Positions 9,020 to 18,026 of a stretch of 64,000 nt of DNA are shown piece by piece. The DNA lies in NCBI GenBank assembly GCA_020249435.1, contig JADCFQ010000022.1, positions 62,001 to 126,000 of the forward strand. Direction: 5' to 3'. This DNA comes from Roseomonas sp. (GTDB lineage: Bacteria > Pseudomonadota > Alphaproteobacteria > Acetobacterales > Acetobacteraceae). How positions within the stretch are numbered: the stretch's first letter is position 1; the number at the start of each line of letters is the position of its first letter. Position numbers and translations under genes: made by a program. The notes beneath the pieces are model-generated. The model was not told the DNA's origin. It saw only the letters and a list, made by a program, of their open reading frames with translations, and did not search any database.

Positions 9020-9571
9020 ATGGATATGCAACAAGCGACCAATCGCGGCCCGCTTTATGTGTTTGAAGGCGTCTGGCCGAAACTACACGAAAGCGTGTTT
9101 ATCGCGCCGACCGCCGCCGTGATCGGCAATGTCACGATCGGGGAGCAATCAAACATCTGGTATCACTGCGTGCTGCGCGGTGATTCCAACTTCATCACCA
9201 TCGGCAAGCGCGTGAATATCCAGGATGGCACGATTGTGCATGTGAATGCAGGGCGCGAACCCACCATCATCGGCGATGATGTCACCGTGGGCCATGCCGC
9301 CATTGTGCATGCCTGCACGCTGATGGACCGCGCCTTTGTCGGCATGGGGGCCACCGTGCTGGATGGCGCGGTGATTGAAGAAGGCGGCGTGATCGCTGCC
9401 GGTTCCGTGCTGCCACCCGGCAAGCGCATCAGCGCCATGGAGCTTTGGATGGGCAATCCTGCCAAGCTTGTGCGCGTACTCACAGAAGAACAGCGCGCCG
9501 GTTTTGACCGCACCGCGAAGAATTACGTGCAGCTTGCGGGGCGGCATCGCCTGTCGCTCGCTGGGGGCTGA
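9020..9571 (+). CDS. Gamma carbonic anhydrase-family hexapeptide protein
   Basis: A 183-residue left-handed beta-helix protein built from hexapeptide repeats (visible as FIAPTAAVIGNVTIG, VGHAAIVHACTL, VGMGATVL). Potential zinc ligands of gamma carbonic anhydrases are present: the HVNAG, GHAAIVHAC region supplies the His residues. Homologues are cytoplasmic or are accessory to respiratory complex I in mitochondria; many bacterial ones (YrdA/PaaY group) show weak anhydrase activity or thioesterase activity. It follows argC at a nine-base distance. Fold certain; activity not provable from the sequence. Confidence 0.88.
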   Translation: MDMQQATNRGPLYVFEGVWPKLHESVFIAPTAAVIGNVTIGEQSNIWYHCVLRGDSNFITIGKRVNIQDGTIVHVNAGREPTIIGDDVTVGHAAIVHACTLMDRAFVGMGATVLDGAVIEEGGVIAAGSVLPPGKRISAMELWMGNPAKLVRVLTEEQRAGFDRTAKNYVQLAGRHRLSLAGG

Positions 9572-9625
9572 CTAGGCGCCGTTTTCGTTCATAATACCGC
9601 CTCGGGAAACGCCGAGGAGAGACGC

Positions 9626-11134
9626 GTGAACGCAACCCTGAATGCCCTTCTGACCAGCGGCGCGCCTGCCGCGCCGGCCATCCGCGCGCCGGGCCGCCCG
9701 GCGCTTTCCTATGCGGGGCTGCGTGACCTGGCCGCCGCCACCATTGCGCGGCTGAATGGCATAGGCATCGGCCGCAATGATCGTGTGGCGATTGTACTGC
9801 CCAATGGCCCGGAAATGGCGGCAGCCTTTATCGCGATAGGTGCGGGTGCCACCACCGCGCCGCTCAACCCGGCCTATCGCGCGGATGAATTCAACTTCTA
9901 TCTGACCGATCTGAAGGCCAAGGCGCTGGTCGTGCAAAAGGGTGTCTCCACCGAAGCGCGCGATGTGGCGGCGAAGCTTGGCGTCGCCGTGCTGGAATTG
10001 GTGCCCGGTGACCTCGCCGGCAGCTTCACGCTGGAAGGTGGCGCGCCCGCGAAGGCCGCGCAGCCCGGCGCAGCTGAGGCTGGCGATATCGCGCTCGTGC
10101 TGCATACCTCCGGCACCACGGCGCGGCCCAAGATTGTGCCCTTGTCTCAGGCGAATATCTGCGCCTCGGCCCGGCATATCGGCGCCACACTGGCACTTTC
10201 GCCCGCTGATGCGTGTTTGAACATCATGCCGCTATTTCATATTCACGGGCTGATTGCGGCGGTGCTTTCTTCCCTCGGCGCGGGCGGCGCGGTGATTTGC
10301 ACGTCGGGCTTTGATGCCTTGCGTTTCTTCCGCCTGTTGGATGAGGAACGGCCAAGCTGGTACACCGCCGTGCCCACCATGCACCAAACCATCCTGACGC
10401 GTGCGGACCGCAATGCGGAAATCATTGAACGCGCGAAGCTCCGCTTCATCCGTTCATCCTCGGCATCGCTCCCCGGTCCGGTGATGGAACAATTGGAAGC
10501 GGTGTTTGGCTGCCCGTTGGTGGAAAGCTACGGCATGACGGAAGCATCGCATCAGATGGCATCCAACCCGCTCGCCGGGCCGCGCAAGCCAGGCTCGGTC
10601 GGGCGTGCTGCAGGGCCGGAAGTTGCGATCATGGATGATGACGGCAAAATCCTGCCGCAGGGCGAGATTGGTGAGGTTGTGATCCGCGGCCCCAATGTTA
10701 CCGCGGGCTATGAAGCCAATCCGGACGCCAATGCCAAGGCTTTCACCAATGGCTGGTTCCGCACCGGCGATCAGGGCGCCTTTGATACGGAAGGTTATCT
10801 GACGCTCACGGGCCGCCTGAAGGAATTGATCAATCGCGGCGGTGAAAAGGTAAGCCCCCTTGAAGTGGATGGCGTGCTGTCCGCCCATCCGGCAGTTGCG
10901 CAGGCGCTGACTTTCGCGATGCCGCATGCGAAGCTTGGTGAGGAAGTGGCCGCCGCCGTGGTGCTGCGCGAAGGGGCGGCCTGCACCGAACGTGAATTGC
11001 GTGATTTTGCTGCGCAGCAGCTCGCGGATTTCAAGGTGCCGCGCAAGGTTGTGTTTCTGCCGGAAATCCCGAAGGGTGCGACGGGCAAGCTGATGCGCAT
11101 TGGGCTTGCGGAAAAGCTTGGGCTTTCGGCGTGA
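9626..11134 (+). CDS. AMP-forming acyl-CoA synthetase (oxalate-CoA ligase-like)
   Basis: A 502-residue adenylate-forming ligase. The P-loop HTSGTTARPK, the A5-like segment ESYGMTEASHQM, the GWFRTGDQG motif and the C-terminal PKGATGKLMR with the catalytic Lys are all intact. Overall it resembles PCS60/AAE3-type oxalyl-CoA synthetases and short-chain acyl-CoA ligases. The start is a GTG at 9626 with GAGGAGAG eight bases upstream. Its stop overlaps the start region of the following ketopantoate reductase-like gene, implying coupling. Adenylation and thioesterification are certain by family; oxalate as substrate is a guess. Confidence 0.87.
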   Translation: MNATLNALLTSGAPAAPAIRAPGRPALSYAGLRDLAAATIARLNGIGIGRNDRVAIVLPNGPEMAAAFIAIGAGATTAPLNPAYRADEFNFYLTDLKAKALVVQKGVSTEARDVAAKLGVAVLELVPGDLAGSFTLEGGAPAKAAQPGAAEAGDIALVLHTSGTTARPKIVPLSQANICASARHIGATLALSPADACLNIMPLFHIHGLIAAVLSSLGAGGAVICTSGFDALRFFRLLDEERPSWYTAVPTMHQTILTRADRNAEIIERAKLRFIRSSSASLPGPVMEQLEAVFGCPLVESYGMTEASHQMASNPLAGPRKPGSVGRAAGPEVAIMDDDGKILPQGEIGEVVIRGPNVTAGYEANPDANAKAFTNGWFRTGDQGAFDTEGYLTLTGRLKELINRGGEKVSPLEVDGVLSAHPAVAQALTFAMPHAKLGEEVAAAVVLREGAACTERELRDFAAQQLADFKVPRKVVFLPEIPKGATGKLMRIGLAEKLGLSA

Positions 11135-11139
11135 CGCGC

Positions 11140-12117
11140 ATGAAAATCTGCATCTTCGGTGCCGGTGCCATTGGTGGGCTGATGGGCGCCAAGCTTGCCG
11201 CCAAGGGTGATGTGGATGTCACCTTCATCGCGCGCGGCCCGCATCTGGATGCCATGCGCGAAAACGGCGTAAAGCTGATCAGCGAAGGCGCGGAACAAAT
11301 CGTCCATCCACGCTGTGTCTCAAGCGCCGAGGAAGCCGGGCCGCAGGATTATGTGCTGGTGACGTTGAAGGCGCATTCGCTGCCCTCAGCGGCGAAGCAA
11401 ATGCAGCCCTTGCTTGGCCCCGATACCGCGATTGTTAGTGCGGTGAATGGCATTCCCTGGTGGTATTTCCACGGAATTGGCGGCGCTTATGAAGGGCGCA
11501 TTGTGCAAAGCGTGGACCCGGATGGCCAGGTTTCCGCGCTGCTGCCGCCATCCCGCGCCATTGGCTGCATTGTCTATCCGGCAGCCGAGGTGACAGCGCC
11601 CGGCGTGATTGACCATAGCTATGGTGATCGTTTCAGCCTGGGCGAGCCTGATGGCAGCCGCAGCCCGCGCGCGCAGGCACTGTCTGAGGCGCTGATCGCC
11701 GCCGGCTTCAAGGCGCCAGTGCGTCCGAAAATCCGTGATGAGCTCTGGGTGAAGCTTTGGGGCAATATGGCCTTCAACCCGATCTCGGCGCTCACCACCG
11801 CAACCCTTGATGTGCTGACCGCCGATGAGGGTCAGCGCAGCGTCGCGCGCGCGATGATGCTGGAAGGCCAGCGCGTGGCGGAAGCACTTGGCGTGCGCTT
11901 TGCGATTGATGTGGATAAGCGCATCGCCGGCGCGGCGGAGGTTGGCGCGCATAAAACCTCCATGCTGCAAGATCTGGAACGCGGTCGGCCGATGGAGATT
12001 GAGGCGCTGCTCGGCGCCGTGGTGGAATTGGCCGATTGGGTCGGTGAAGCCGCGCCGATTTCGCGCACCGTGCTGGCGCTGGTGCGCGCCAGGGCACGGG
12101 CGGCGGGGTGCTTGTAG
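11140..12117 (+). CDS. panE: Ketopantoate reductase (2-dehydropantoate 2-reductase) family
   Basis: The 325-residue protein starts with the NADP-binding MKICIFGAGAIGGLMGAKLA and has the family's central Lys/Asn/Glu region: KLWGNMAFNPISALT (with the Asn and Lys of ApbA/PanE) and a C-terminal domain containing HKTSMLQDLERGRPMEIE. PanE makes pantoate for coenzyme A synthesis, but many paralogues reduce other 2-keto acids. A GTG at 11131 would overlap the acyl-CoA synthetase stop by four bases (GTGA); the ATG at 11140 is chosen because homologues begin MKI. Pairing with an acyl-CoA synthetase hints at a catabolic paralogue, so the symbol is tentative. Confidence 0.8.
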   Translation: MKICIFGAGAIGGLMGAKLAAKGDVDVTFIARGPHLDAMRENGVKLISEGAEQIVHPRCVSSAEEAGPQDYVLVTLKAHSLPSAAKQMQPLLGPDTAIVSAVNGIPWWYFHGIGGAYEGRIVQSVDPDGQVSALLPPSRAIGCIVYPAAEVTAPGVIDHSYGDRFSLGEPDGSRSPRAQALSEALIAAGFKAPVRPKIRDELWVKLWGNMAFNPISALTTATLDVLTADEGQRSVARAMMLEGQRVAEALGVRFAIDVDKRIAGAAEVGAHKTSMLQDLERGRPMEIEALLGAVVELADWVGEAAPISRTVLALVRARARAAGCL

Positions 12118-12207
12118 GGGTGGGGCTTGGCCTGGATTTGATATTGCGCGCTGATTGGCGACCGGTTTGGCCGAGGATGATGCGATAAGGTGATTAAGGA
12201 GAGCAGC

Positions 12208-12948
12208 TTGAAGCCACCTGATCGTCACAGCAGTTATACGGCGCCACGAAAGCCGATAAGGCTTGGGCGGGCTTTGTTTGCCATGATGCTAGCTGCATTA
12301 ACGCCCGGATGCATCGGTGGCTTTGGCAAGGGCGACGAGGCTAGTCGAGTCTTCGTGCTTTCGACGGCTTTCGCAGAGGTCGCTGCGCAAAGGCTTTATG
12401 TCGAAGCCGGTCGCCCGATTCCAATGGGCATGATAGGAATTCCGCCCGGGTTCCCGCGCGCGCAGGAGACGTACGGGCATCTGCCGTCATGTTTTAACCA
12501 GGGATTCCCGAATTCGACTTTAGGTGAACCGAATGCGTGCCTCACGGGTCTCTATTGGGTTACTTCTGAAAGCAAAACCGCTTGTTCGTATGTCCGAAGG
12601 GACATCTGTAACGCCGTCAATGTGCCGATGGATATCTTTGATAATCGAAGATTTATACAAATAATGACAGACTATGCATCAAACATGTGTCAATTCCTGA
12701 GTGACTATAGGGAAATCAGCGTACCCGCAGCAGCGCGTGAAGGACATTTGCCGCACCAACTATCTTATGCTCTGGCCTTGGAACGTAGTTTGATCTGCAC
12801 CACTGGCGCGGATCACCCTTTTGTAAAGGAAGACTCGAAGCATTTCTGGCGCCGCATGCGGCCACTGATACTCGTAAGGTCAAGGGATGGCACGATTGCA
12901 GAAGAAATCGAACTCCGTCTGCAATTCGCGAATTTGCAGCCTCGGTAA
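12208..12948 (+). CDS. Hypothetical exported protein, probable lipoprotein-like orphan
   Basis: I do not recognise this 246-residue protein. A basic N-terminus is followed by a hydrophobic stretch ending AALTPGC, a poor lipobox (Thr at -3), so it may be a lipoprotein or simply secreted. Five further Cys residues could form disulfides (SCFNQG, NACLTG, TACSYV, DICNAV, NMCQFL). A TTG at 12208 is preferred over the GTG at 12190 because a perfect AAGGAG lies five bases before it. Its composition is visibly less GC-rich than its neighbours (codons such as ATA, AAA, TTA, CGT), suggesting acquisition. It is convergent with hom (eight-base gap). Confidence 0.6.
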   Translation: MKPPDRHSSYTAPRKPIRLGRALFAMMLAALTPGCIGGFGKGDEASRVFVLSTAFAEVAAQRLYVEAGRPIPMGMIGIPPGFPRAQETYGHLPSCFNQGFPNSTLGEPNACLTGLYWVTSESKTACSYVRRDICNAVNVPMDIFDNRRFIQIMTDYASNMCQFLSDYREISVPAAAREGHLPHQLSYALALERSLICTTGADHPFVKEDSKHFWRRMRPLILVRSRDGTIAEEIELRLQFANLQPR

Positions 12949-12956
12949 CGTAACCC

Positions 12957-14249
12957 TTACAGCGCCTCAATCCTGATCAGCGCTGGCTTTTCCATCACGG
13001 TATTCAGCTCCGCGATGCGCTTCAATGCCGCGCGCACCGAAGCCTCGCTGGTTTCATGCGTGGTCAGCACCACGGGCACGGCCTCACCAGGTGCGCGGCC
13101 ACGTTGCAGCATGGATTCCAGGCTGATCGCATGGTCGCGCAAAACGCCCGTAACGTCGGCAATCACGCCAGGGCGGTCCACCACCATCAGGCGCAGATAA
13201 TAGGCGCCGGTATGGCGATCCATCGGGAAGGAAGGCTCGGGCTTCAAGGCAGCCGCTTCCGCGCCCCAAACCGGCGTGAAGCGACCGCGCGCGATGTCAA
13301 TCACATCAGCGACCACGGCTGAGGCGGTTGGCCCTTCCCCGGCGCCGCGGCCTTCCATCATCACGCGACCGACGAAATCACCTTCCGCCACCACGGCATT
13401 GAACACGCCATCCACCCGCGCAATGGGGGCCGAGATCGGCACCATGCAGGGATGCACGCGGGTTGCAATGCCGCCATCTTCGCGCCGCGCAATGCCAAGC
13501 AGCTTGATGCGATACCCAAGTTCCTCGGCGAGTGCGATATCAAGTGCCGAGACGTCACGAATGCCTTCCACATGTACCGCGGCGAAATCCACCGGCCGGC
13601 CAAAGGCGAGTGCGGCCAGGATCGCCAACTTATGCGCCGCATCAATGCCATCAATATCGAAGGATGGATCGGCTTCCGCATAGCCAAGCTTTTGTGCCTC
13701 GGCCAACACTTCAGCGAATTCGCGCTTTTGTTCGCGCATCACGGTCAGGATGTAATTGCAGGTGCCGTTCAGAATGCCGGCCACGCGCTGGATGCGGTTG
13801 GCGGCCAAGCCTTCGCGCAAAGCCTTAATTGCGGGAATGCCGCCGGCCACTGCCGCTTCGAATGCCAGCGCCACTCCGCGCGCTTCGGATGCCTGTGCCA
13901 GGGCCGCGCCATGCACGGCGAGCAGCGCCTTATTCGCGGTCACCACATGCTTGCCGGCGGCAATCGCGGCTTGCACCAAGGCGCGCGCCGGGCCTTCCGA
14001 ACCGCCGATGCATTCCACCACCACATCCACTTGCGGATCGGCGGCGAGTGCGACGGGGTCTTCATACCAGCGGAGCCCCGAAAGGCTGATGCCGCGATCC
14101 CGGTTGCGTTCACGCGCGGAAACGGCGGTGATGGCAATGGGGCGGCCAGCGCGTGCGGCAATGATATCGGCATTGGCGCGCAGCAATTTCACCACGCCGG
14201 CGCCAACCGTTCCAAGGCCGGCAACCGCAATCGCAAGGGGGCGGGTCAT
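12957..14249 (-). CDS. hom: Homoserine dehydrogenase
   Basis: The 430 residues comprise an N-terminal NAD(P) domain (VAGLGTVGAGVVKLL), the catalytic domain with VTANKALLA and the conserved NGTCNYILT, and a C-terminal ACT domain (residues about 350-430, starting near YYLRLMVVDRPGVIADV) that normally mediates threonine feedback. The enzyme reduces aspartate semialdehyde to homoserine for threonine, methionine and isoleucine synthesis. It overlaps the upstream aminotransferase by four bases (ATGA), a conserved pairing in this lineage as far as I recall. Confidence 0.96.
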   Translation of the reverse strand: MTRPLAIAVAGLGTVGAGVVKLLRANADIIAARAGRPIAITAVSARERNRDRGISLSGLRWYEDPVALAADPQVDVVVECIGGSEGPARALVQAAIAAGKHVVTANKALLAVHGAALAQASEARGVALAFEAAVAGGIPAIKALREGLAANRIQRVAGILNGTCNYILTVMREQKREFAEVLAEAQKLGYAEADPSFDIDGIDAAHKLAILAALAFGRPVDFAAVHVEGIRDVSALDIALAEELGYRIKLLGIARREDGGIATRVHPCMVPISAPIARVDGVFNAVVAEGDFVGRVMMEGRGAGEGPTASAVVADVIDIARGRFTPVWGAEAAALKPEPSFPMDRHTGAYYLRLMVVDRPGVIADVTGVLRDHAISLESMLQRGRAPGEAVPVVLTTHETSEASVRAALKRIAELNTVMEKPALIRIEAL

Positions 14250-15466
14250 GCATTCACCATATCAGAAGCAGCATCCTGCGGCGCGGCATTGTCGCCGCCG
14301 AGGAAAGTCTTGATGCCACGCAAAGCCTGACGGATGCGGTGGTTATTTTCCACCAGCGCAATGCGGACATGTTCATCACCATGTTCACCAAAGCCAAGGC
14401 CGGGTGCCACCGCGACCTTCGCCTTTTCCAGCAGCAGCTTTGAAAACCCGACCGAGCCCAAATGGCGAAAACGCTCGGGAATCGGCGCCCAGAGGAACAT
14501 GGAAGCCTCCGGCGCCGGCACATCCCAGCCCGCGGCATGCAGGCCCTTCACCAGCACCTCGCGGCGTTCCTTATACAGAACACGCATTTCCTCAATGCAA
14601 TCCTGCGGGCCATTCAGCGCAGCGGTCGCCGCCACCTGGATCGGCGTAAAAGCACCATAATCCAGATAGGATTTCACGCGCGCCAAAGCCGCGATCAGGC
14701 GCGGATTGCCGGCAGCAAAACCCATGCGCCAGCCAGGCATATTGTAGGTTTTCGACATGGAGGTGAATTCCACCGTAATGTCCTTCGCCCCTTCCACTTC
14801 CAAGACGGAAGGCGGTGGCGTATCGCCGAAATACAGTTCGGCATAGGCAAGATCGGATAGGATGAACAATTCATGCCGACGGCAAAGGGCGACCAATTCG
14901 CGGTAGAATTCAATCGGCGCGGTCAGCGCTGTCGGGTTGGATGGGAAATTGACAATCACCGCATTTGGTTTGGGGACGGAATGGCGCACGGCGCGGTCAA
15001 TTGCGGCCAGCATCGCATCATCGGGCGTATAGGGGATGCTGCGCACCGAAGCGCCCGCAATGATGAAGCCGAATTGATGGATGGGATAGGAAGGATTAGG
15101 CACCAGGATGGTATCGCCCGGGCTTGAGATGGCCTGCGCCAAATTTGCAAGCCCTTCCTTGGAACCGAGCGTCGCCACCACTTCGGTTTCCGGATCCAGC
15201 TTCACGCCAAAGCGCCGGTCATAATAACCAGCCAATGCCTTGCGCAGCCCTGGAATGCCCTTGGACATGGAATAGCGATGCGTGCGCGGGTCCTGCACCG
15301 CTTCAATCAGCTTCGCCACAATATGCGGCGGTGTCGGCGTATCGGGATTGCCCATGCCAAGGTCAACAATATCCTCTGCCGACGCGCGCGCCTTGGCCTT
15401 GGCGGCATTCACCTCGGCAAAGACATAGGGCGGCAGGCGCCGGATACGGTGGAAATCCTCGGTCAT
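14246..15466 (-). CDS. Class I/II PLP aminotransferase (AlaC / LL-DAP aminotransferase-like)
   Basis: A 406-residue fold-type I aminotransferase. The N-terminal LGMGNPDTPTPPHIV, the cofactor-phosphate segment near GSKEGLANLAQA, NPTALT, and the Schiff-base lysine in SMSKTYNMPGWRMGF are intact. Close families are AlaC (glutamate-pyruvate transaminase) and DapL-like enzymes; annotators usually call this alphaproteobacterial group 'LL-diaminopimelate aminotransferase'. The ATG is preceded by TGAGACTGAGAT, a poor ribosome site. Translational coupling to hom links it to aspartate-family amino acid metabolism. Reaction class certain; exact amino donor uncertain. Confidence 0.88.
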   Translation of the reverse strand: MTEDFHRIRRLPPYVFAEVNAAKAKARASAEDIVDLGMGNPDTPTPPHIVAKLIEAVQDPRTHRYSMSKGIPGLRKALAGYYDRRFGVKLDPETEVVATLGSKEGLANLAQAISSPGDTILVPNPSYPIHQFGFIIAGASVRSIPYTPDDAMLAAIDRAVRHSVPKPNAVIVNFPSNPTALTAPIEFYRELVALCRRHELFILSDLAYAELYFGDTPPPSVLEVEGAKDITVEFTSMSKTYNMPGWRMGFAAGNPRLIAALARVKSYLDYGAFTPIQVAATAALNGPQDCIEEMRVLYKERREVLVKGLHAAGWDVPAPEASMFLWAPIPERFRHLGSVGFSKLLLEKAKVAVAPGLGFGEHGDEHVRIALVENNHRIRQALRGIKTFLGGDNAAPQDAASDMVNA

Positions 15467-15511
15467 GATCTCAGTCTCAATGTTTTCGGGCTGCGCTTAT
15501 AGACCAGCGCG

Positions 15512-16123
15512 TCACGGGCGGCGAGGCGCATCACGCAAAACGGGCGGCGGCGGCGGGGCGGAGGGCGTCAGCATCGGGGCGGCCGGGATGCCGGCTGGGG
15601 CGATCATCGGCGGCGCAGGAATGCCGGAGGGTTCGGGCAAGGCCGCGGGGGCGGGGGCAAGCTGGCTGGGTGTTGCTGCGGGGCCCGCCGGGGCGGCGGG
15701 CATCACAGGGGCGGCAATGCTCGGCGCAGGCATGGCCATGCCGGCCAAGGCTGGCGCCAAGGCCGGGGGCGGTGGCCCCAAGCGCGGCGCGGCACCGGGC
15801 AGGGCGCCAAGCGGCTCTCGGCTGGCTTCCCGCTGCTGGACCAGGCGGTTGGCCAGGGCCTCTCGCGATGCCATATCCGGCGTTTCTGGCCGAGGCGGCA
15901 CGGTGCCTAGATTGGGGAAGGGCGCATCGGCATTGGGCGGTGCGGGCCGGCCTTCATTCTCTGGTCCCCAGGCGCGATCCCAGAATTTCGCCACCGCCTG
16001 GCCGGGTTCCGTCTGGCAGCCGGGCAGCATCAAGGCCAGCAGCACGCAAAACCGTGCTTGATTGGCCCTGCTTCGCCACCTAGGTTGCAATTTGGTTCCA
16101 GATGTCTCGCGATGCTCGCTCAT
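15512..16123 (-). CDS. Proline/alanine-rich lipoprotein
   Basis: A 203-residue protein beginning MSEHRETSG with a hydrophobic segment LLALMLPGC that ends in a plausible lipobox Cys, so it is probably an outer- or inner-membrane lipoprotein. After residue ~100 it is low-complexity, dominated by Pro, Ala and Met (for example APALAGMAMPAPSIAAPVMP), which would be disordered and could span the periplasm. The open frame continues upstream to 17050, but that part runs antisense inside phaC and is an artefact of GC-rich coding; the ATG at 16123 is chosen. It is divergent from phaC (81-bp gap). Function unknown. Confidence 0.62.
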   Translation of the reverse strand: MSEHRETSGTKLQPRWRSRANQARFCVLLALMLPGCQTEPGQAVAKFWDRAWGPENEGRPAPPNADAPFPNLGTVPPRPETPDMASREALANRLVQQREASREPLGALPGAAPRLGPPPPALAPALAGMAMPAPSIAAPVMPAAPAGPAATPSQLAPAPAALPEPSGIPAPPMIAPAGIPAAPMLTPSAPPPPPVLRDAPRRP

Positions 16124-16204
16124 GCGCCCCTGCCTGCGAAAAGGGGTTAGCCTGAAACGGGCGCGGCGCGAAGCGTCTGGAAGAAACTTGCTAGGAAGTC
16201 TGCC

Positions 16205-17986
16205 ATGGCCGAAGGCGACAACACCTCTTTCCGCCTGCCCGATCCGGCGCTGGTCAGCCGCACAATGTCCGATGTGGCAGAACGCAGCCAGCGCATTGTG
16301 GCCGATTTCCTGAAGCGCCAGGCCGATCAACCCGGAGAGGCCGACCCGATGCATATCGGCAATGCCTTTTTGGATATGACCACGCGGCTCATGACCAATC
16401 CGGCCAAGCTGATGCAGGCGCAGATCGGCTTTTGGCAGGATTACTTGACGCTTTGGCAGAATACCGCGCGGCGCATGATGGGTGAACCCGCGCCCGCCGT
16501 GATTGCCGAAGACCAAAAGGATAAGCGCTTCAAGGATGAAGCCTGGCGCGACAATGAAGTGTTTGACTTCATCCGGCAGAGCTATTTGCTTTCCGCCCGC
16601 TACATGCAGGGCCTGGTGCATGATGCGGAAGGCATGGATGAGAAAACCGCCCAGAAGGTGGATTTTTACACGCGCCAATTCGTGGATGCGATGAGCCCCA
16701 CGAATTTCGCGCTGACCAATCCGGAAGTGCTGCGCCGCACGGCGGAAACAGGTGGCGAGAATCTGCTGAAGGGCCTGTCCAACCTGCTGACCGATCTTGA
16801 ACGCGGGCAAGGCAATCTCCGCATCCGCATGACGGATGAAAGCAAATTCAAGGTCGGCGAGAATATCGCGGTCACGCCGGGGAAGATTGTCTATCAGAAT
16901 GATTTGATGCAGCTGATCCAGTATGCGCCAACCACCGACAAAGTGCTGAAGCGGCCACTGCTGATCCTGCCGCCCTGGATCAACAAATATTACATCCTTG
17001 ATCTGCGCCCCAAAAACTCCTTCATCCGCTGGGCGGTGGATCAGGGGCATACGGTGTTTGTGGTTTCCTGGGTCAATCCGGATGCGCGCCTCGCCGAAAA
17101 AGGGTTTGAGGATTACATGCTGGAAGGCCCCTATGCCGCGCTGGATGCGATTGAAAAGGCAACCGGCGAGAAATCCGTCAATGCGATTGGCTATTGCCTA
17201 GGGGGGACGCTGCTGTCAGCGACACTCGCGCATATGGCAGTCAAGAAGGATACGCGGATCAAATCGGCCACCTTCTTCACCACCATGGTGGATTTCGCCG
17301 AGGCGGGTGAATTGGGTGTTTTCATTGATGAGGAACAATTGAAGGCGCTTGAAGCCAAGATGCAAAAGCGCGGCTTTCTGGAAGGCCGTGAGATGGCGAC
17401 CACCTTCAATATGCTGCGCGCCAATGACCTGATCTGGTCATTCGTCGTGAATAATTACCTGCTGGGTCAGGACCCCTTCCCGTTTGATTTGCTCTACTGG
17501 AATGATGATTCAACCCGCATGCCGGCGCGGATGCATTCCTTCTATCTGCGCCGCATGTATCAGCAGAATGATCTGATCAAGCCGGGCGGGATTGAATTGC
17601 TCGGCGTCAAGCTTGATCTCCGTAAGATCAAGCTGCCGACATATATTCTTTCGACGCGGGAAGATCACATCGCGCCCTGGGCTTCCACCTATCGCGCAAC
17701 CCAGACCTATGCGGGCGATATCCGCTTTGTGCTGGCGGCGTCAGGGCATATTGCGGGTGTGGTCAATCCGCCGGATGCGGGCAAATACAGCCATTGGGTG
17801 AATACGGAACTGCCGGCGGACCCGGAAGCCTGGTTGGCGGGCTCGACTGAATTGGCGGGTTCCTGGTGGCCGGATTGGCAGCGCTGGGTCACCGGGCAGG
17901 ATCCTGCGCAAGTGCCATTCCGCCCACCGAAAAACGCGATCGAGGATGCGCCAGGCAGCTATGTGAAAGTCATGGCGCAGGATTGA
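16205..17986 (+). CDS. phaC: Class I poly(3-hydroxyalkanoate) synthase
   Basis: PhaC polymerises 3-hydroxyacyl-CoA into storage polyester at the surface of cytoplasmic granules. The 593-residue length fits class I. The lipase-like box GYCLGG carries catalytic Cys331, and the partner Asp487 (REDHIAPW) and His515 (SGHIAGVVN) are in place; the N-terminal PHB-depolymerase-like domain (residues about 60-250) is complete. AGGAAG lies just upstream of the ATG. No phaA, phaB or phasin genes adjoin it in this window, so precursor supply is encoded elsewhere. Confidence 0.97.
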   Translation: MAEGDNTSFRLPDPALVSRTMSDVAERSQRIVADFLKRQADQPGEADPMHIGNAFLDMTTRLMTNPAKLMQAQIGFWQDYLTLWQNTARRMMGEPAPAVIAEDQKDKRFKDEAWRDNEVFDFIRQSYLLSARYMQGLVHDAEGMDEKTAQKVDFYTRQFVDAMSPTNFALTNPEVLRRTAETGGENLLKGLSNLLTDLERGQGNLRIRMTDESKFKVGENIAVTPGKIVYQNDLMQLIQYAPTTDKVLKRPLLILPPWINKYYILDLRPKNSFIRWAVDQGHTVFVVSWVNPDARLAEKGFEDYMLEGPYAALDAIEKATGEKSVNAIGYCLGGTLLSATLAHMAVKKDTRIKSATFFTTMVDFAEAGELGVFIDEEQLKALEAKMQKRGFLEGREMATTFNMLRANDLIWSFVVNNYLLGQDPFPFDLLYWNDDSTRMPARMHSFYLRRMYQQNDLIKPGGIELLGVKLDLRKIKLPTYILSTREDHIAPWASTYRATQTYAGDIRFVLAASGHIAGVVNPPDAGKYSHWVNTELPADPEAWLAGSTELAGSWWPDWQRWVTGQDPAQVPFRPPKNAIEDAPGSYVKVMAQD

Positions 17987-18026
17987 AACGCGCGACATCG
18001 GCGCGACCCAGGGAAGGAAACACATC

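Noticed and set aside
16124-17050. Long open extension on the minus strand upstream of the lipoprotein, running through phaC
   Set aside because: It is the antisense of the well-supported phaC and has no familiar protein features; the lipoprotein start at 16123 is adequate.
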